Positions 38,695-47,788 of a stretch of DNA of 64,000 bases are shown here, in pieces (position 1 is the stretch's first letter; every line of letters begins with the position of its first letter). The notes under the pieces are model-generated. The model did not search any database. It worked only from the letters and a program-made list of their open reading frames with translations, and was not told the DNA's origin. The position numbers and the translations under genes were made by a program. This DNA is from Calidifontibacter indicus. Its GTDB lineage: Bacteria; Actinomycetota; Actinomycetes; Actinomycetales; Dermatophilaceae. The stretch spans positions 1,798,001 to 1,862,000 of the forward strand of contig NZ_QTUA01000001.1 in NCBI RefSeq assembly GCF_003386865.1. The letters run 5' to 3'.

Positions 38695-39519
38695 GTGCGC
38701 GTCCTGGTCACCGGCGGCTCGGGCGCGCTCGGCAGTCACCTGAGCGCCGCGCTGCTGCGCCGCGGCGACGACGTCGTGGCCACCGGGCATCGGGTGCCTG
38801 TGTTGGTGGCCGGGGTGCAGACGGTGCCGCTCGACCTCGCCGATGCGGCCGCGGTGACCTCCCTGGTGCGCGAGGTGCGACCCGACCTGGTCGTCAACAC
38901 CGCCTACGCCTATGCCGACTGGACGGTGACCGCGGTCGCGCCGGGCGTGCTCGCCGCAGCGGCCACGGACGCCGGTGCGCAGGTCGTGCACATCTCCTCC
39001 GACGCGGTGTTCTCCGGCCACAAGCCCGCGTACGTCGAGACCGATCTGCCGGATCCGCTCATTCCGTACGGCGCTGCGAAGGCCGCCGCCGAGGTCGGCG
39101 TGCGGCTCGCCGCACCCGACTCGACCGTCGTGCGCACGACGCTGATCATGGGTCACCGCGCCGCACCGATGGAAACCCTCAGCCGCGCCCTCGCGACCGG
39201 TGAGCGCGACGGGGTGCTGTTCACCGACGACGTCCGCTGCCCGGTGCATGTCGACGACCTCGTCGCCGCGCTGCTCGAACTCGCGGACGCACGCCGGCCG
39301 GGGATGTTCCACGTCGGTGGCCCGGATGCGCTGTCCCGCATGGCGATCGGCGAACTCGTCTGTGTCCGCGACGGACTGCCCGCCGACCGATTGGTGCCGG
39401 GCCTGCGGGCCGACCTGCCGGTGCCCGGCGCCCTCGACCTGCGCCTCGATTGCACCGCGACCCAGGCGCTGTTGCGCACCCGCTTGCGTGGCGCGCGGGA
39501 GTTTCTCGCGACGGGTTGA
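38695..39519 (+). CDS. RmlD-like NAD(P)-dependent epimerase/reductase
   Basis: This 274-residue extended short-chain dehydrogenase has the nucleotide-binding LVTGGSGALGSHLSAALL, the HISSDAVFSG strand and the catalytic YGAAKAAAE (YXXXK). It resembles dTDP-4-dehydrorhamnose reductase, but no other nucleotide-sugar genes are nearby and the substrate is unknown. GTG at 38695 directly follows the DedA stop. Confidence 0.78.
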   Translation: MRVLVTGGSGALGSHLSAALLRRGDDVVATGHRVPVLVAGVQTVPLDLADAAAVTSLVREVRPDLVVNTAYAYADWTVTAVAPGVLAAAATDAGAQVVHISSDAVFSGHKPAYVETDLPDPLIPYGAAKAAAEVGVRLAAPDSTVVRTTLIMGHRAAPMETLSRALATGERDGVLFTDDVRCPVHVDDLVAALLELADARRPGMFHVGGPDALSRMAIGELVCVRDGLPADRLVPGLRADLPVPGALDLRLDCTATQALLRTRLRGAREFLATG

Positions 39520-39713
39520 TGCCGATCCGGGTGCACTGTCGGTGTGCAGCTCACGCCGAGACCGTCTGCCAGACGGCGAACGTCGGCGACTGAGCTCCGT
39601 CACCCTCCGCAAAGGGGAAGGCAATCGTCCGGATCCACTTCTACGGTGACCGAGTACGTCGACCACATCGAGTACCGCGAGTGCACGCACAACCGATCGG
39701 CAAGGAGCATGAG

Positions 39714-40397
39714 ATGAGCGACCCCGAAGCGACACTGAACCCGGCCCAGATCCGCGAGGCCGGCCTCGACGACTGGCGGCAGGTGCTCGGACGCATCAAG
39801 GCGCGCTTCCGCACCGGTGACTTCGCGACCGGCCTGAAGTTGGTGAATCTCATCGGGGAGTCGGCCGAGCAGGCGAACCACCACCCCGATGTCTCGCTGA
39901 GCTACACGGACGTGATCGTTGCGCTGGCCAGTCACGATGTCGACGGCATCACCTCCCGCGACATCGACCTCGCCCAGCAGATCAGCGCGCACGCGAAGAC
40001 GCTCGGCGTCGAGGCCGACGTCCACGGCATCACCCAGGTCGAGCTCGGGCTCGACACCGCGACGGGCGATGGTTCGCGACTGGGGGAGTTCTATGCCGCG
40101 CTGCTCGGCGGCGAGATCCGAAACGGTGAACCGGTCGACCCCAGTGGTCAGGTGCCGACGGTCTGGTGGCAGGGCCCGGGGGCGGGCGAGCGTGATGAAT
40201 TCTCCTTGCCCGCACAGGAATTCGAGCAGCGCTGGCACCTCGACGTGTGGGTGCCGCACGACGAGGGCGAGCGCCGGATGCAGGCCGCGCTCGACGCAGG
40301 AGGCACGCTGGTCAGTGACAAGGCGGCGCCGAGTTACTGGGTGATCGAAGACGCCGACGGCAACCGGGCGTGCATCTGCACACCGCTCGACCGCTGA
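39714..40397 (+). CDS. Pterin-4a-carbinolamine dehydratase fused to a VOC/glyoxalase-like domain
   Basis: This is a ~227-residue two-domain protein. Residues ~1-100 form a pterin-4a-carbinolamine dehydratase (PCD/DCoH) fold with the motif AEQANHHPDVSLSYTDV, whose catalytic His pair is HH. Residues ~110-227 resemble a VOC domain (LGEFYAALLGGEI, EQRWHLDVWVPHDEGERRMQ). No pterin-dependent hydroxylase is nearby, so the role of the PCD part is unclear. ATG at 39714 follows AAGGAG. A TACGGT hexamer near 39642 may be the promoter. Confidence 0.8.
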   Translation: MSDPEATLNPAQIREAGLDDWRQVLGRIKARFRTGDFATGLKLVNLIGESAEQANHHPDVSLSYTDVIVALASHDVDGITSRDIDLAQQISAHAKTLGVEADVHGITQVELGLDTATGDGSRLGEFYAALLGGEIRNGEPVDPSGQVPTVWWQGPGAGERDEFSLPAQEFEQRWHLDVWVPHDEGERRMQAALDAGGTLVSDKAAPSYWVIEDADGNRACICTPLDR

Positions 40398-40493
40398 CCG
40401 GGCGCCGCGGGTCGTTGCGCCCTGCCGCCCTGCCGCCGGGTCGTTCCTCGGACACCGGCGGCAAGCGGGTCGGGGCCGACCTACCCTTGAGCA

Positions 40494-41765
40494 ATGAGCA
40501 CCACCGCGCCGATCACCGCGACCCAGCGGGTCCAGGAAGCCGGCCTGCGCGCCCAGGCGGCGAGCAAGCGTCTGGCACTGTTGAGCCGCGCCGAGAAGGA
40601 CGCCGCCCTCGTCGCCCTCGCCGATGCGCTGCGGGCCGCGACCGACCGCATCGTCGCCGCGAACGCCGACGACCTCGCCCGCGGCCGGGACGGCGGCATG
40701 ACCGAGAGCCTGCAGGACCGTCTGCGGCTCACCCCCGAACGCGTCGCGTCGATCGCGCGGGCACTGCAGGACGTCGCCGCGCTGCCGGATCCGATCGGTG
40801 AGGTCGTGCGCGGTTCGACGCTGGCCAACGGTCTGCAGATCAAGCAGGTGCGGGTGCCGATGGGTGTCATCGGGATGGTCTACGAGGCCCGCCCCAACGT
40901 CACGGTCGACGCCGCCGGGCTCGGCCTCAAGAGCGGCAACGCGATGATCCTGCGCGGTGGGTCGGCCGCCGCGTCCAGCAATGCCGTCATCGTCGACGTG
41001 CTGCGCGAGGCGCTGGAGCAGCGCGACCTGCCCGCCGACGCCGTCCAGTTGCTCGACGGCGGACACGACGATGTCGAGGCGCTGATCACCGCGCGCGGGT
41101 TGGTCGACCTGGTCATCCCGCGCGGCGGCGCGTCGCTCATCCGCACCGTCGTGCTGGGTGCGACCGTGCCGGTGATCGAGACCGGCATCGGCAACGTCCA
41201 CGTCTACGTCGACGCGTCCGCCGACCTGGCGATGGCCACGCAGATCACCCTCAACGCCAAGACCCACCGTCCGAGCGTGTGCAATGCGGCCGAATCGCTG
41301 CTGGTGCACCGTGACGTGGCCGCGGCCTTCCTGCCCGCGGCGTTGGAAGCGCTCGCCGGCGCCGGGGTGAAGCTCTACCTCGACGACACCGCGCGTGGGC
41401 TGGCCGGTGTCGAGGGCGAACCGGTGACCGACGACCTGTTCGCCACCGAGTTCCACGGACTCGAGATGAGCGTCGGGGTTGTTGACTCACTCGATGCCGC
41501 GATCGCGCACATCGATCGGTTCGGCACCAAGCACACCGAGGTGATCGTCACCCAAGACCGCGCCGCCGCCCGCGAGTTCGTCGCCCGGGTCGACGCCGCC
41601 GTGGTGATGGTCAACGCGTCGTCGCGGTTCACCGACGGCGGCGAGTTCGGCTTCGGCGCCGAGATCGGCATCTCCACCCAGAAGTTGCACGCCCGCGGGC
41701 CGATGGCACTGCCCGAGCTCACCTCCACCAAGTGGGTCGTCGAGGGCGACGGTCAGATCCGCTGA
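40494..41765 (+). CDS. proA: Glutamate-5-semialdehyde dehydrogenase (gamma-glutamyl phosphate reductase)
   Basis: This 423-residue aldehyde dehydrogenase-fold enzyme reduces the ProB product. It has [31 protein letters not shown], the active-site Cys in [10 protein letters not shown] and [25 protein letters not shown] (about residues 375-400). ATG at 40494 lies 6 bp after TACCCT, a leaderless arrangement distinct from that of proB, so the two genes are probably transcribed separately. Confidence 0.97.
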   Translation: MSTTAPITATQRVQEAGLRAQAASKRLALLSRAEKDAALVALADALRAATDRIVAANADDLARGRDGGMTESLQDRLRLTPERVASIARALQDVAALPDPIGEVVRGSTLANGLQIKQVRVPMGVIGMVYEARPNVTVDAAGLGLKSGNAMILRGGSAAASSNAVIVDVLREALEQRDLPADAVQLLDGGHDDVEALITARGLVDLVIPRGGASLIRTVVLGATVPVIETGIGNVHVYVDASADLAMATQITLNAKTHRPSVCNAAESLLVHRDVAAAFLPAALEALAGAGVKLYLDDTARGLAGVEGEPVTDDLFATEFHGLEMSVGVVDSLDAAIAHIDRFGTKHTEVIVTQDRAAAREFVARVDAAVVMVNASSRFTDGGEFGFGAEIGISTQKLHARGPMALPELTSTKWVVEGDGQIR

Positions 41766-41841
41766 GTGCCCGGCCGGCGAGATCGGCGGCTAGCGGCGAG
41801 GTCGCCCGGATCGCCGCCGAACCAGGCGGTAAGGTGGCCGC

Positions 41842-42069
41842 ATGACGTCGCGTGTCCTGGCCCTTGTCTCCGAGGGCGATGTTCCGGAGCTGCACCACAA
41901 CGAGCTGCCGATGAGCCACCTCATGTACGGCGTGATCGCGTTCATCGTCTTCATGGCGATGCTCGCTTTCCTGTGGTCGTTCCGCAACACCGCACCCAAG
42001 CTCAGCGAGCAGCACGGTGCCGAGCACGGCACCGCCCGCGGCACCGACGTCGAACGGTCGGGTCACTGA
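41842..42069 (+). CDS. Small single-pass membrane protein
   Basis: This 75-residue protein has one membrane segment ([20 protein letters not shown], residues 29-48) and a polar C-terminus. ATG is 6 bp after TAAGGT (leaderless). Small membrane proteins are common in this position between proA and nadD in actinobacteria. The function is unknown. Its TGA overlaps the putative CTG start of nadD. Confidence 0.7.
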   Translation: MTSRVLALVSEGDVPELHHNELPMSHLMYGVIAFIVFMAMLAFLWSFRNTAPKLSEQHGAEHGTARGTDVERSGH

Positions 42070-42677
42070 CCATCCGTCTGGGGGTCATGGGTGGCACCTT
42101 CGACCCCATCCACCACGGCCACCTGGTGGCCGCGAGCGAGGTCCAGTCGTTGCTCGACCTCGACGAGGTGGTCTTCGTGCCGACCGGGCAGCCGTGGCAG
42201 AAGGAAGGCCGCGACGTCGCGCCGGCCGAGCACCGCTACCTCATGACGGTCATCGCCACCGCGTCCAACCCGCGGTTCACCGTGAGCCGGGTCGACATCG
42301 ACCGTCCGGGGCCGACCTACACGCTCGACACCCTGCGCGACCTGAAGAAGCAGCGTCCCGACGCGGAGCTCTACTTCATCACCGGCGCCGATGCGCTCTC
42401 GCAGATCCTGTCGTGGAAGGGCGTCGACCAGCTGTGGGATCTCGCGCAGTTCGTCGGCGTGACCCGTCCGGGCCATGAACTGTCCGATAAGGGCCTGCCC
42501 AAGGACAAGGTCGTGCTCAAAGAGGTGCCGGCGATGTCGATCAGCTCGACCGACTGCCGCGACCGGGTGCGCGAAGAGGAACCCGTGTGGTACCTCGTGC
42601 CCGACGGCGTCGTCCAGTACATCAACAAATATCAGCTCTACCTGCCCGGCGGCGGGGAGCTGCAGGAGGACAAGTGA
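42066..42677 (+). CDS. nadD: Nicotinate-nucleotide adenylyltransferase, probable CTG start
   Basis: This ~203-residue enzyme makes nicotinate adenine dinucleotide. It has [20 protein letters not shown] and, at the C-terminal side, the ISSTDCRDR nucleotide-binding motif. The first in-frame ATG (42087) would remove the first beta strand (RLGV). No ATG, GTG or TTG precedes it closely in frame. CTG at 42066, overlapping the previous TGA as CTGA, gives [10 protein letters not shown], matching family N-termini. Its stop region overlaps rsfS (GTGA). Confidence 0.92.
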   Translation: MTIRLGVMGGTFDPIHHGHLVAASEVQSLLDLDEVVFVPTGQPWQKEGRDVAPAEHRYLMTVIATASNPRFTVSRVDIDRPGPTYTLDTLRDLKKQRPDAELYFITGADALSQILSWKGVDQLWDLAQFVGVTRPGHELSDKGLPKDKVVLKEVPAMSISSTDCRDRVREEEPVWYLVPDGVVQYINKYQLYLPGGGELQEDK

Positions 42678-43123
42678 CCGCCACCACCGAGTCGATCGAG
42701 CTCGCCAAGGCAGCAGCCCACGCGGCCGACGAACTCAAGGCCACGACCGTGATCGCGCTGGACGTGAGCGAGCACCTCGCCCTCACCGACATCTTCGTGA
42801 TCGCGTCGGCCGACAACGAGCGGCAGGTCAATGCGATCGTCGACTCGGTCGAGGACGCCCTGCTCGAACGCGGCGTGAAGCCGAAGCGTCGTGAGGGACG
42901 CGGCGACGGCCGCTGGGTGCTCGTCGACTTCGGCGACATCGTCGTGCACGTGCAGCACGACGACGAGCGGGAGTTCTACCAGCTCGAGCGGCTCTGGCGC
43001 GACTGCCCGACGGTCGACCTGGAGTTGCCCGCCGGTGAATCCGACGATTCCGACGCCGAGTCGGACGACGAGTCCGGCAGGGAGTCCGACACGGAGTCCG
43101 GCACGGAGTCCGACACGGAATGA
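42674..43123 (+). CDS. rsfS: Ribosome silencing factor RsfS
   Basis: This ~149-residue protein binds uL14 and blocks subunit joining. Family motifs are [32 protein letters not shown] (about residues 29-60) and [30 protein letters not shown] (about 79-108). The last ~25 residues form an acidic repeat ([12 protein letters not shown]), longer than usual. GTG overlaps the nadD stop; GGAGGA lies upstream. Confidence 0.95.
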   Translation: MTATTESIELAKAAAHAADELKATTVIALDVSEHLALTDIFVIASADNERQVNAIVDSVEDALLERGVKPKRREGRGDGRWVLVDFGDIVVHVQHDDEREFYQLERLWRDCPTVDLELPAGESDDSDAESDDESGRESDTESGTESDTE

Positions 43124-43776
43124 GCGGCGCGGTTCCCGGGCCGTCCGAGCGGTTGATGCTCGGTGCCGACCCGAAGCGCCTCATCGTGCTGCGGCACGGA
43201 CAGACCGCCCACAATGTCGGCGGCATCTGGCAGGGACAGCTCGACACCGAACTGTCCGCAGTCGGACGTGACCAGGCGCGGGCCGCGGGCATCGCGATCG
43301 CCGAGTGTCGACCCGACCTGATCAGGGCCAGTGACCTGCAGCGTGCCTACGCGACGGCCGAGGCCATTGCGGCCGGCACGGGGCTGGCCATCCAGGCCGA
43401 CGAGCGTCTGCGCGAGATCGATGTCGGTTCGTGGCAAGGCCGTTCGAGTGATCAGGTGCGTGAGACGCACGGTGACGACCTCGAGGCCATCGCCGCCGGC
43501 GAAGACCGCCGTCGCGGCGACACGGGTGAGACCGTCGCCGAGGTCGCCGAGCGAGCGCTCGCGGCGACCAAGGACGCCATCGCCGACCTCGCGCCCGGAC
43601 AGCTGGGCGTGATCGTCACCCACGGTGTCGCCGGACGCGCCCTCGCGGCGGCCCTCGTCGGCATCGAGTTGCACGCCGCCTGGCTTGGCCTCGGTGGGCT
43701 GCACAACTGCCACTGGGTGGAGCTCACCGAGGGTGCCCATGGGTGGCGGATCGAGAAGTGGAACGCGCACGCATGA
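43120..43776 (+). CDS. Histidine phosphatase family protein
   Basis: This 218-residue phosphoglycerate-mutase-like phosphatase has the catalytic LIVLRHGQTAHN and the second His in VIVTHGVAGRAL. In related actinobacteria the gene at this place follows rsfS and has been annotated as glucosyl-3-phosphoglycerate or general phosphatase; the substrate cannot be told. It overlaps rsfS (ATGA) and the next gene (ATGA). Confidence 0.88.
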   Translation: MSGAVPGPSERLMLGADPKRLIVLRHGQTAHNVGGIWQGQLDTELSAVGRDQARAAGIAIAECRPDLIRASDLQRAYATAEAIAAGTGLAIQADERLREIDVGSWQGRSSDQVRETHGDDLEAIAAGEDRRRGDTGETVAEVAERALAATKDAIADLAPGQLGVIVTHGVAGRALAAALVGIELHAAWLGLGGLHNCHWVELTEGAHGWRIEKWNAHA

Positions 43777-44351
43777 GCATGGCCCGGGACAATCAGCTGA
43801 CCGCGAAGCATGATGCGAAGGTCGGGTCGCACAGTTCACGACACGGTGAGCGCCGCCGCCTCGCGCCGGGCACCTTCCAGAAAATCATGAACTTCTTCCC
43901 GCCGTTCCTCGGAATGGGGCTGCGGGTCAAGGAAGTCAGCGACGACTGGACGATGTGCCGGGTCGAACTCAAGCTCAACCGGTTGAACCGCAACCAGCAG
44001 GGCACCGCCTTCGGCGGGTCGATCGGCGCGATGACCGACGCGTTCTACGCGCTGCTGCTGATGCATCAGCTCGGACCGGACTACCACGTGTGGGACAAGG
44101 CCGCGCAGATCGAATACGTCAGCCCCGGCACGTCGACGGTATACGGCACCTTCGAGGTGCCGCTCGAACGCACCGACCAGATTCGCGCCGAGGCGCTGTC
44201 GGGACAGAAGGTGCTGCCGTGGTTCGAGACCGAGCTGACCCTGGCCGACGGAACCGTCGTGGCCCGCGTCCGCCGGCAGTTGTATGTGCGCAAGAAGCGC
44301 GAGGCCCGCGCCGACGTCCCGGACGGCCCGCAGCCCGACCCGGCCGACTGA
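43773..44351 (+). CDS. DUF4442 hotdog-fold thioesterase-like protein
   Basis: This ~192-residue protein has a hotdog fold: LKLNRLNRNQQGTAFGGSIGAMTDAFYALLLM corresponds to the substrate-binding helix (about residues 68-99), and the YVSPGTSTVYGTFEV strand follows. DUF4442 proteins are putative acyl-CoA thioesterases. It ends the nadD-rsfS-phosphatase operon with four-base overlaps throughout. Confidence 0.78.
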   Translation: MSMARDNQLTAKHDAKVGSHSSRHGERRRLAPGTFQKIMNFFPPFLGMGLRVKEVSDDWTMCRVELKLNRLNRNQQGTAFGGSIGAMTDAFYALLLMHQLGPDYHVWDKAAQIEYVSPGTSTVYGTFEVPLERTDQIRAEALSGQKVLPWFETELTLADGTVVARVRRQLYVRKKREARADVPDGPQPDPAD

Positions 44352-44382
44352 CCGGATCGGGCTGCAGCAGAACCTTTTCGGC

Positions 44383-45818
44383 TCAGTTCACCCGCGCGTC
44401 CTCGGCCTCGGTCGACTCGCGGCCGGCGCGACCGTGGCGACTCTGCACCACGAACCCGGCGGCCACGATCACTACCGCCAGGGCAAGTGACAGACCCAAT
44501 TCCAGACGCTGTCCCGGCATGACGCCCATCAGCACGAGCACCACGACGATGAACGCGATGGTCGCGATGGTCAGGTAGGGGAAGGCCCACATCTTCACCG
44601 ACGCGCCCCGCAGGGCGTCCGGTGAACCCATGCGAGTTCGCAACTGCGACAACGCGATGACGATGTAGACGAACAGTGCGATGGCCCCGGACGTCGCCAG
44701 CAGGTACCCGAAGATCTTGTCGGGCAGCAGGTAGTTGCCGATGACGCCGAGGAAGCCGACGACGGAGCTGACGATGATCGCCCACGCCGGCACCCCGCGG
44801 CCCGTGACCTTCGACCAGGCGCGTGGTGCATCACCGCGCTGCGACAGCGAGAACGCCATCCGCGATGCGGTGTAGAGGGCGGAGTTCAGACACGACGCCA
44901 CCGCCGTCAGGATCACCAGGTCGAGCAGCCACGTCAGGTTGCCCAGGCCGACCTGCTCGAGCGTGAACTGGTAGGAACCGTGCTCGGTGAGGCCGGGCGA
45001 CTTCCAGCTGACCAGCGACACCACGACGAAGATCGAACCCAGGTAGAACAACGAGATTCGCCAGATCACCGAGTTCACCGCCTTGCGGATTCCGTGCTCC
45101 GGATCGGGCGACTCGGCGGCCGCGATCGTGACGATCTCGGTGCCCATGAAGGTGAACATCGTGGTGAGCATCGCGGCGATCACACCGCTCCAGCCCTTGG
45201 GCATGAAACCTCGGACGTCAGGTGGGAGACGCCGGACGTGTGCGATCCCGGCAACAGGCCGAAGATCGCCAGCAGGCCGACCCCGATGAACGCGACGATC
45301 GCGACGATCGCGACCACCTTCACCAGCGCGAACCAGAACTCGAACTCGCCGTAGTTGCCGACCGACAGCAGGTTGGTGCCCATCAGCAACGCCGTGATCA
45401 GCAGGGCGAACAGCCATTGCGGCGCACCCGTCCAGTGGTTGAGGATCGCCGCGCCCGCGGTGGCCTCGATCGGAATCACCACCACCCAGAACCACCAGTA
45501 CAGCCAGCCGATGGAGAAACCGGCCCACCGGCCGAGCGCGCGGTCGGCGTACGTCGAGAAGGAGCCGGTGTCGGGGTGGGCGGTTGCCATCTCACCGAGC
45601 ATCCGCATCACCAGCACGACGAGCGTGCCGGCCAATGCATAGGAGATGAGCACGGCCGGGCCGGCCTTGCTGATCGCGTTCGCCGAGCCGACGAACAAGC
45701 CCGCGCCGATGACACCGGCGATCGAGATCAACGTGACGTGACGTTGCTTGAGTCCGTGGCCGAGCGCGGAGGTGGGCGCTTCGTCCGGAGCTGTGACGTG
45801 GTCGTTCATGACCGACAA
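44383..45818 (-). pseudogene. Amino-acid permease (AAT/GABA permease family), frameshifted
   Basis: Two overlapping frames together encode a full-length amino-acid/polyamine/organocation transporter. The N-terminal ~200 residues (KQRHVTLISIAGVIGAGLFV, ADRALGRWAGFSIGWLYWWF) lie in the frame starting at 45818. The remaining helices, from DVRGFMPKGWSGVIAAMLTTMFTF onward, lie in another frame ending at 44383. The switch is near 45222, consistent with loss of one base in a C run. It may be a real pseudogene or a sequencing error; the rest of the frame is intact. Confidence 0.8.
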
Positions 45819-45936
45819 GGATGCCCGCCGACGAGTAAAGCCGGGGTCAAGAGCGTTTCCCCCGACCCGATTTGGTGTCGCGGGGGAGGGGTCAGTAAGC
45901 TAGTCCAGTCGCCCGAACGAGGGAGACAACCCACCT

Positions 45937-46009
45937 GGGGCATTGGCGCAGTTGGTAGCGCGCTTCCATGGCATGGAAGAGGTCAGGGGTTCGAATCCCC
46001 TATGCTCCA
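45937..46009 (+). tRNA. tRNA-Ala (anticodon GGC)
   Basis: A 73-nt cloverleaf: acceptor GGGGCAT pairs with ATGCTCC (one G-T), the D arm is GCGC-AGTTGGTA-GCGC, the anticodon stem CTTCC/GGAAG holds loop ATGGCAT (anticodon GGC), and the T arm is AGGGG-TTCGAAT-CCCCT. The discriminator is A and the 3' CCA is not encoded. A recombinase remnant on the opposite strand abuts and reads into this gene, marking it as a former integration site. Confidence 0.97.
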
Positions 46010-46370
46010 CCCCACGCACAAGGCTCGAACCCTTGCCATCTTGGATGGTTTCGGTTCGGGCCTTGTCGCTGTCTTGGGCCCAGGTGAGGGCGTTGGCGTT
46101 GATCTGGGGATCGAGGAGCATTTCGAAGGGCGGTTGTTCTCGACGCGGAGTTGGTCGTCTTCGTCGATGTAGATCTTGGTGAAGAAGGCTTGGCTGCAGA
46201 GGCGTCGGTTGGTGTTGTCGCAGCGTTCGTAGACATCGGCGCCGGTGGCGGAACGCCAGCTCGTTGCCGCTCTCGAAGGCCAGCACGATGGCCTCCAGTA
46301 GTCGGAGGTGGGTGTCGAATCCCAATGGGCCAGTGTCGTCCTCCAGGAACTCGACCTACTGCGTCCATTA
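46010..46370 (-). pseudogene. Remnant of a large serine recombinase C-terminus
   Basis: Pieces in alternating minus-strand frames line up as one degraded protein: FDTHLRLLEAIVLAFESGNELA, then YERCDNTNRRLCSQAFFTKI and YIDEDDQLRVENN, then FEMLLDPQINANALTWAQDS ending GSSLVRGVEHRGFEPLTSS. The middle part (NRRLxxQAFFTKIYIDEDD) is characteristic of the C-terminal region of phage-type serine recombinases. At least two frameshifts are present. The catalytic domain is gone. The final frame runs into the tRNA-Ala gene. Confidence 0.65.
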
Positions 46371-46650
46371 GGCCGCCTGAAGCACGTCCCCATCGTCGAC
46401 GTCGTGCTCGCGAGCGCTCGGATGGATCCTTCACACGGCGAACTGGGTTGGAAAGAACGATCGACTTTCGTCATGAGGGAAACGTCACGTCCAACTGCTC
46501 CGCGACCGAACTGACGGCTGGCGGGGCAAGCGTGCCGCCGGCGCGTGCTCGCAGAAAACTGTGGGTGGGCCTCACTGTTCTTCTGCTCATGAGCGCGACT
46601 GGAGCGGGGCGAGCCCGGGTTCGAAGACCTACCAAAGGCTTCCATCTGGT
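46371..46650. other. Non-coding relic sequence between recombinase remnant and DinB gene
   Basis: I find no convincing gene here on either strand. The stretch has less regular codon-position GC than its surroundings, and open frames on the minus strand are short and compositionally odd. It is probably the decayed interior of the former element. No second copy of the tRNA-Ala 3' end was found by eye, so the far attachment site is not located. Confidence 0.4.
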
Positions 46651-47397
46651 CTAGCCTCTGGGAGCGTCCTCCTGCTGGCTCCTCTCGAGAGCGTCCAGAT
46701 CGCGGGTTGCGTACCGCAAGTGCTCCCACTCCTCTTCGAGGATCGTCCGGACGCACGACAGGACAGTCTCCTGGTGCTCAGGGGCATGCGGGTTGGGTCG
46801 AGTCGACGTCAGTTCGTCCTCGGAGACGGACCCCAGGAATTCCCGGACCATGCCCACTCGGTCGGCTCGGGCCTGCAGCACCTCGGCCCAGCTGGGGGAC
46901 CCCACGCTGAAAACGCTGGTGTCGCGACCGTCCTCGACGAAGCTTGTGTCCGGCAGACCAGCGGGGTGATAGGGCTGCTCCACGCCCTGCACTGCCTTGC
47001 GGAGCCACGTGTCCGTCGCCATGACAAGGTGGCGCACCGTCTGTGCGAATGACCATTCGTCCCCGATCTGGGCATCCACCGAACCTGGTTGCATGGCGTC
47101 CACGCGTCGGATCGCCGACTGCCATGCGTGTTCGACGGCGGCCCAGGCGTCGCGCAGACCGTCCGCACTGGAAGCTCGACGAAGGGCACGGCCGGGGAAC
47201 CGGCGGTCGAGCTCATCGTCGACTAGGGGCGCGACATCCACCCCGTTGACGATGAGCCGCCCCGGCTCCTCGAGCAGCCACGGAGCGTCGATGTCGAGGC
47301 CGTCCACGTCAACACCCCGCATGACCGCGTCCCTGAGGCTCACGTCCCGGAAGATCGAGTTCGACAGATCACGAGAGCTGAATTCTTGGCATCCCAT
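46651..47397 (-). CDS. DinB-like (four-helix) protein
   Basis: This ~248-residue protein has a polar N-terminal ~75 residues with a short pentapeptide-like stretch (NSIFRDVSLRDAVMRGVDVDGLDID), then a DinB/DUF664-like four-helix bundle. Putative metal His residues lie in EWSFAQTVRHLVMATDTW and EEEWEHLRYATRDLDAL. DinB-like proteins include mycothiol- and bacillithiol-dependent transferases. ATG at 47397 begins at the family-like MGCQEFSSRDLSNS. It is intact although both neighbours are broken, so it could be the only live gene of the island. Confidence 0.7.
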   Translation of the reverse strand: MGCQEFSSRDLSNSIFRDVSLRDAVMRGVDVDGLDIDAPWLLEEPGRLIVNGVDVAPLVDDELDRRFPGRALRRASSADGLRDAWAAVEHAWQSAIRRVDAMQPGSVDAQIGDEWSFAQTVRHLVMATDTWLRKAVQGVEQPYHPAGLPDTSFVEDGRDTSVFSVGSPSWAEVLQARADRVGMVREFLGSVSEDELTSTRPNPHAPEHQETVLSCVRTILEEEWEHLRYATRDLDALERSQQEDAPRG

Positions 47398-47510
47398 GGC
47401 GCGAATGTATAGCTTGTCTCGGGCGCGCCCTCGCTCGATTCGGCACGTGACTGGGAATGCCACGTGGCGGAACATTGGTGAGTCTGGCCCTCGGCTCCAG
47501 CGACGGCAGT

Positions 47511-47660
47511 TCAGGCCGCGGCGGCGAGCTTGCGTGCGACGTACTGGTTCAGGCCGAGATGCTGCTCGGCGGCTTCGATCGCCAGACGACGGTGCAGTTC
47601 CTCGCCGAGACGGAGCTACAACTTGCCCGAGTAGTGCCGCTTCGACCGCGGCGTGAACAT
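47511..47660 (-). pseudogene. HicB-like antitoxin relic with internal TAG
   Basis: The minus strand encodes KRHYSGKL, then a TAG stop, then LRLGEELHRRLAIEAAEQHL and NQYVARKLAAAA. The second part is the ribbon-helix-helix C-terminus of HicB-type antitoxins, which normally reads SGKLQLR, so a CAG to TAG change explains the stop. Just upstream (47661-47710) another frame gives VDLRREFDNLA, resembling a different antitoxin-like start. No HicA toxin is present. The surrounding 47398-47788 holds no other gene. Confidence 0.6.
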
Positions 47661-47788
47661 ACGGTTCGCGCGGCGGAGCCAGGTTGTCGAACTCTCTACG
47701 TAGGTCCACCATTTGGTCGAGGTTCGACCCTGCCCCCGTAATCGGCGGCAGGGTTGCTTCGTTTCTCGGCGATGGTCAGGGTAGACCG

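Noticed and set aside
43030-43123. Short tandem DNA repeat (cggagtccgacacggagtccgg type) at the end of rsfS
   Set aside because: It encodes the in-frame acidic Ser/Glu/Asp/Thr tail of RsfS; acidic tails occur in this family, and nothing else suggests a separate element.
46590-46650. A gggttcgaa word resembling a tRNA T-arm, a possible far attachment site
   Set aside because: It does not match the tRNA-Ala 3' end beyond the generic TTCGA motif, and no cloverleaf can be formed.
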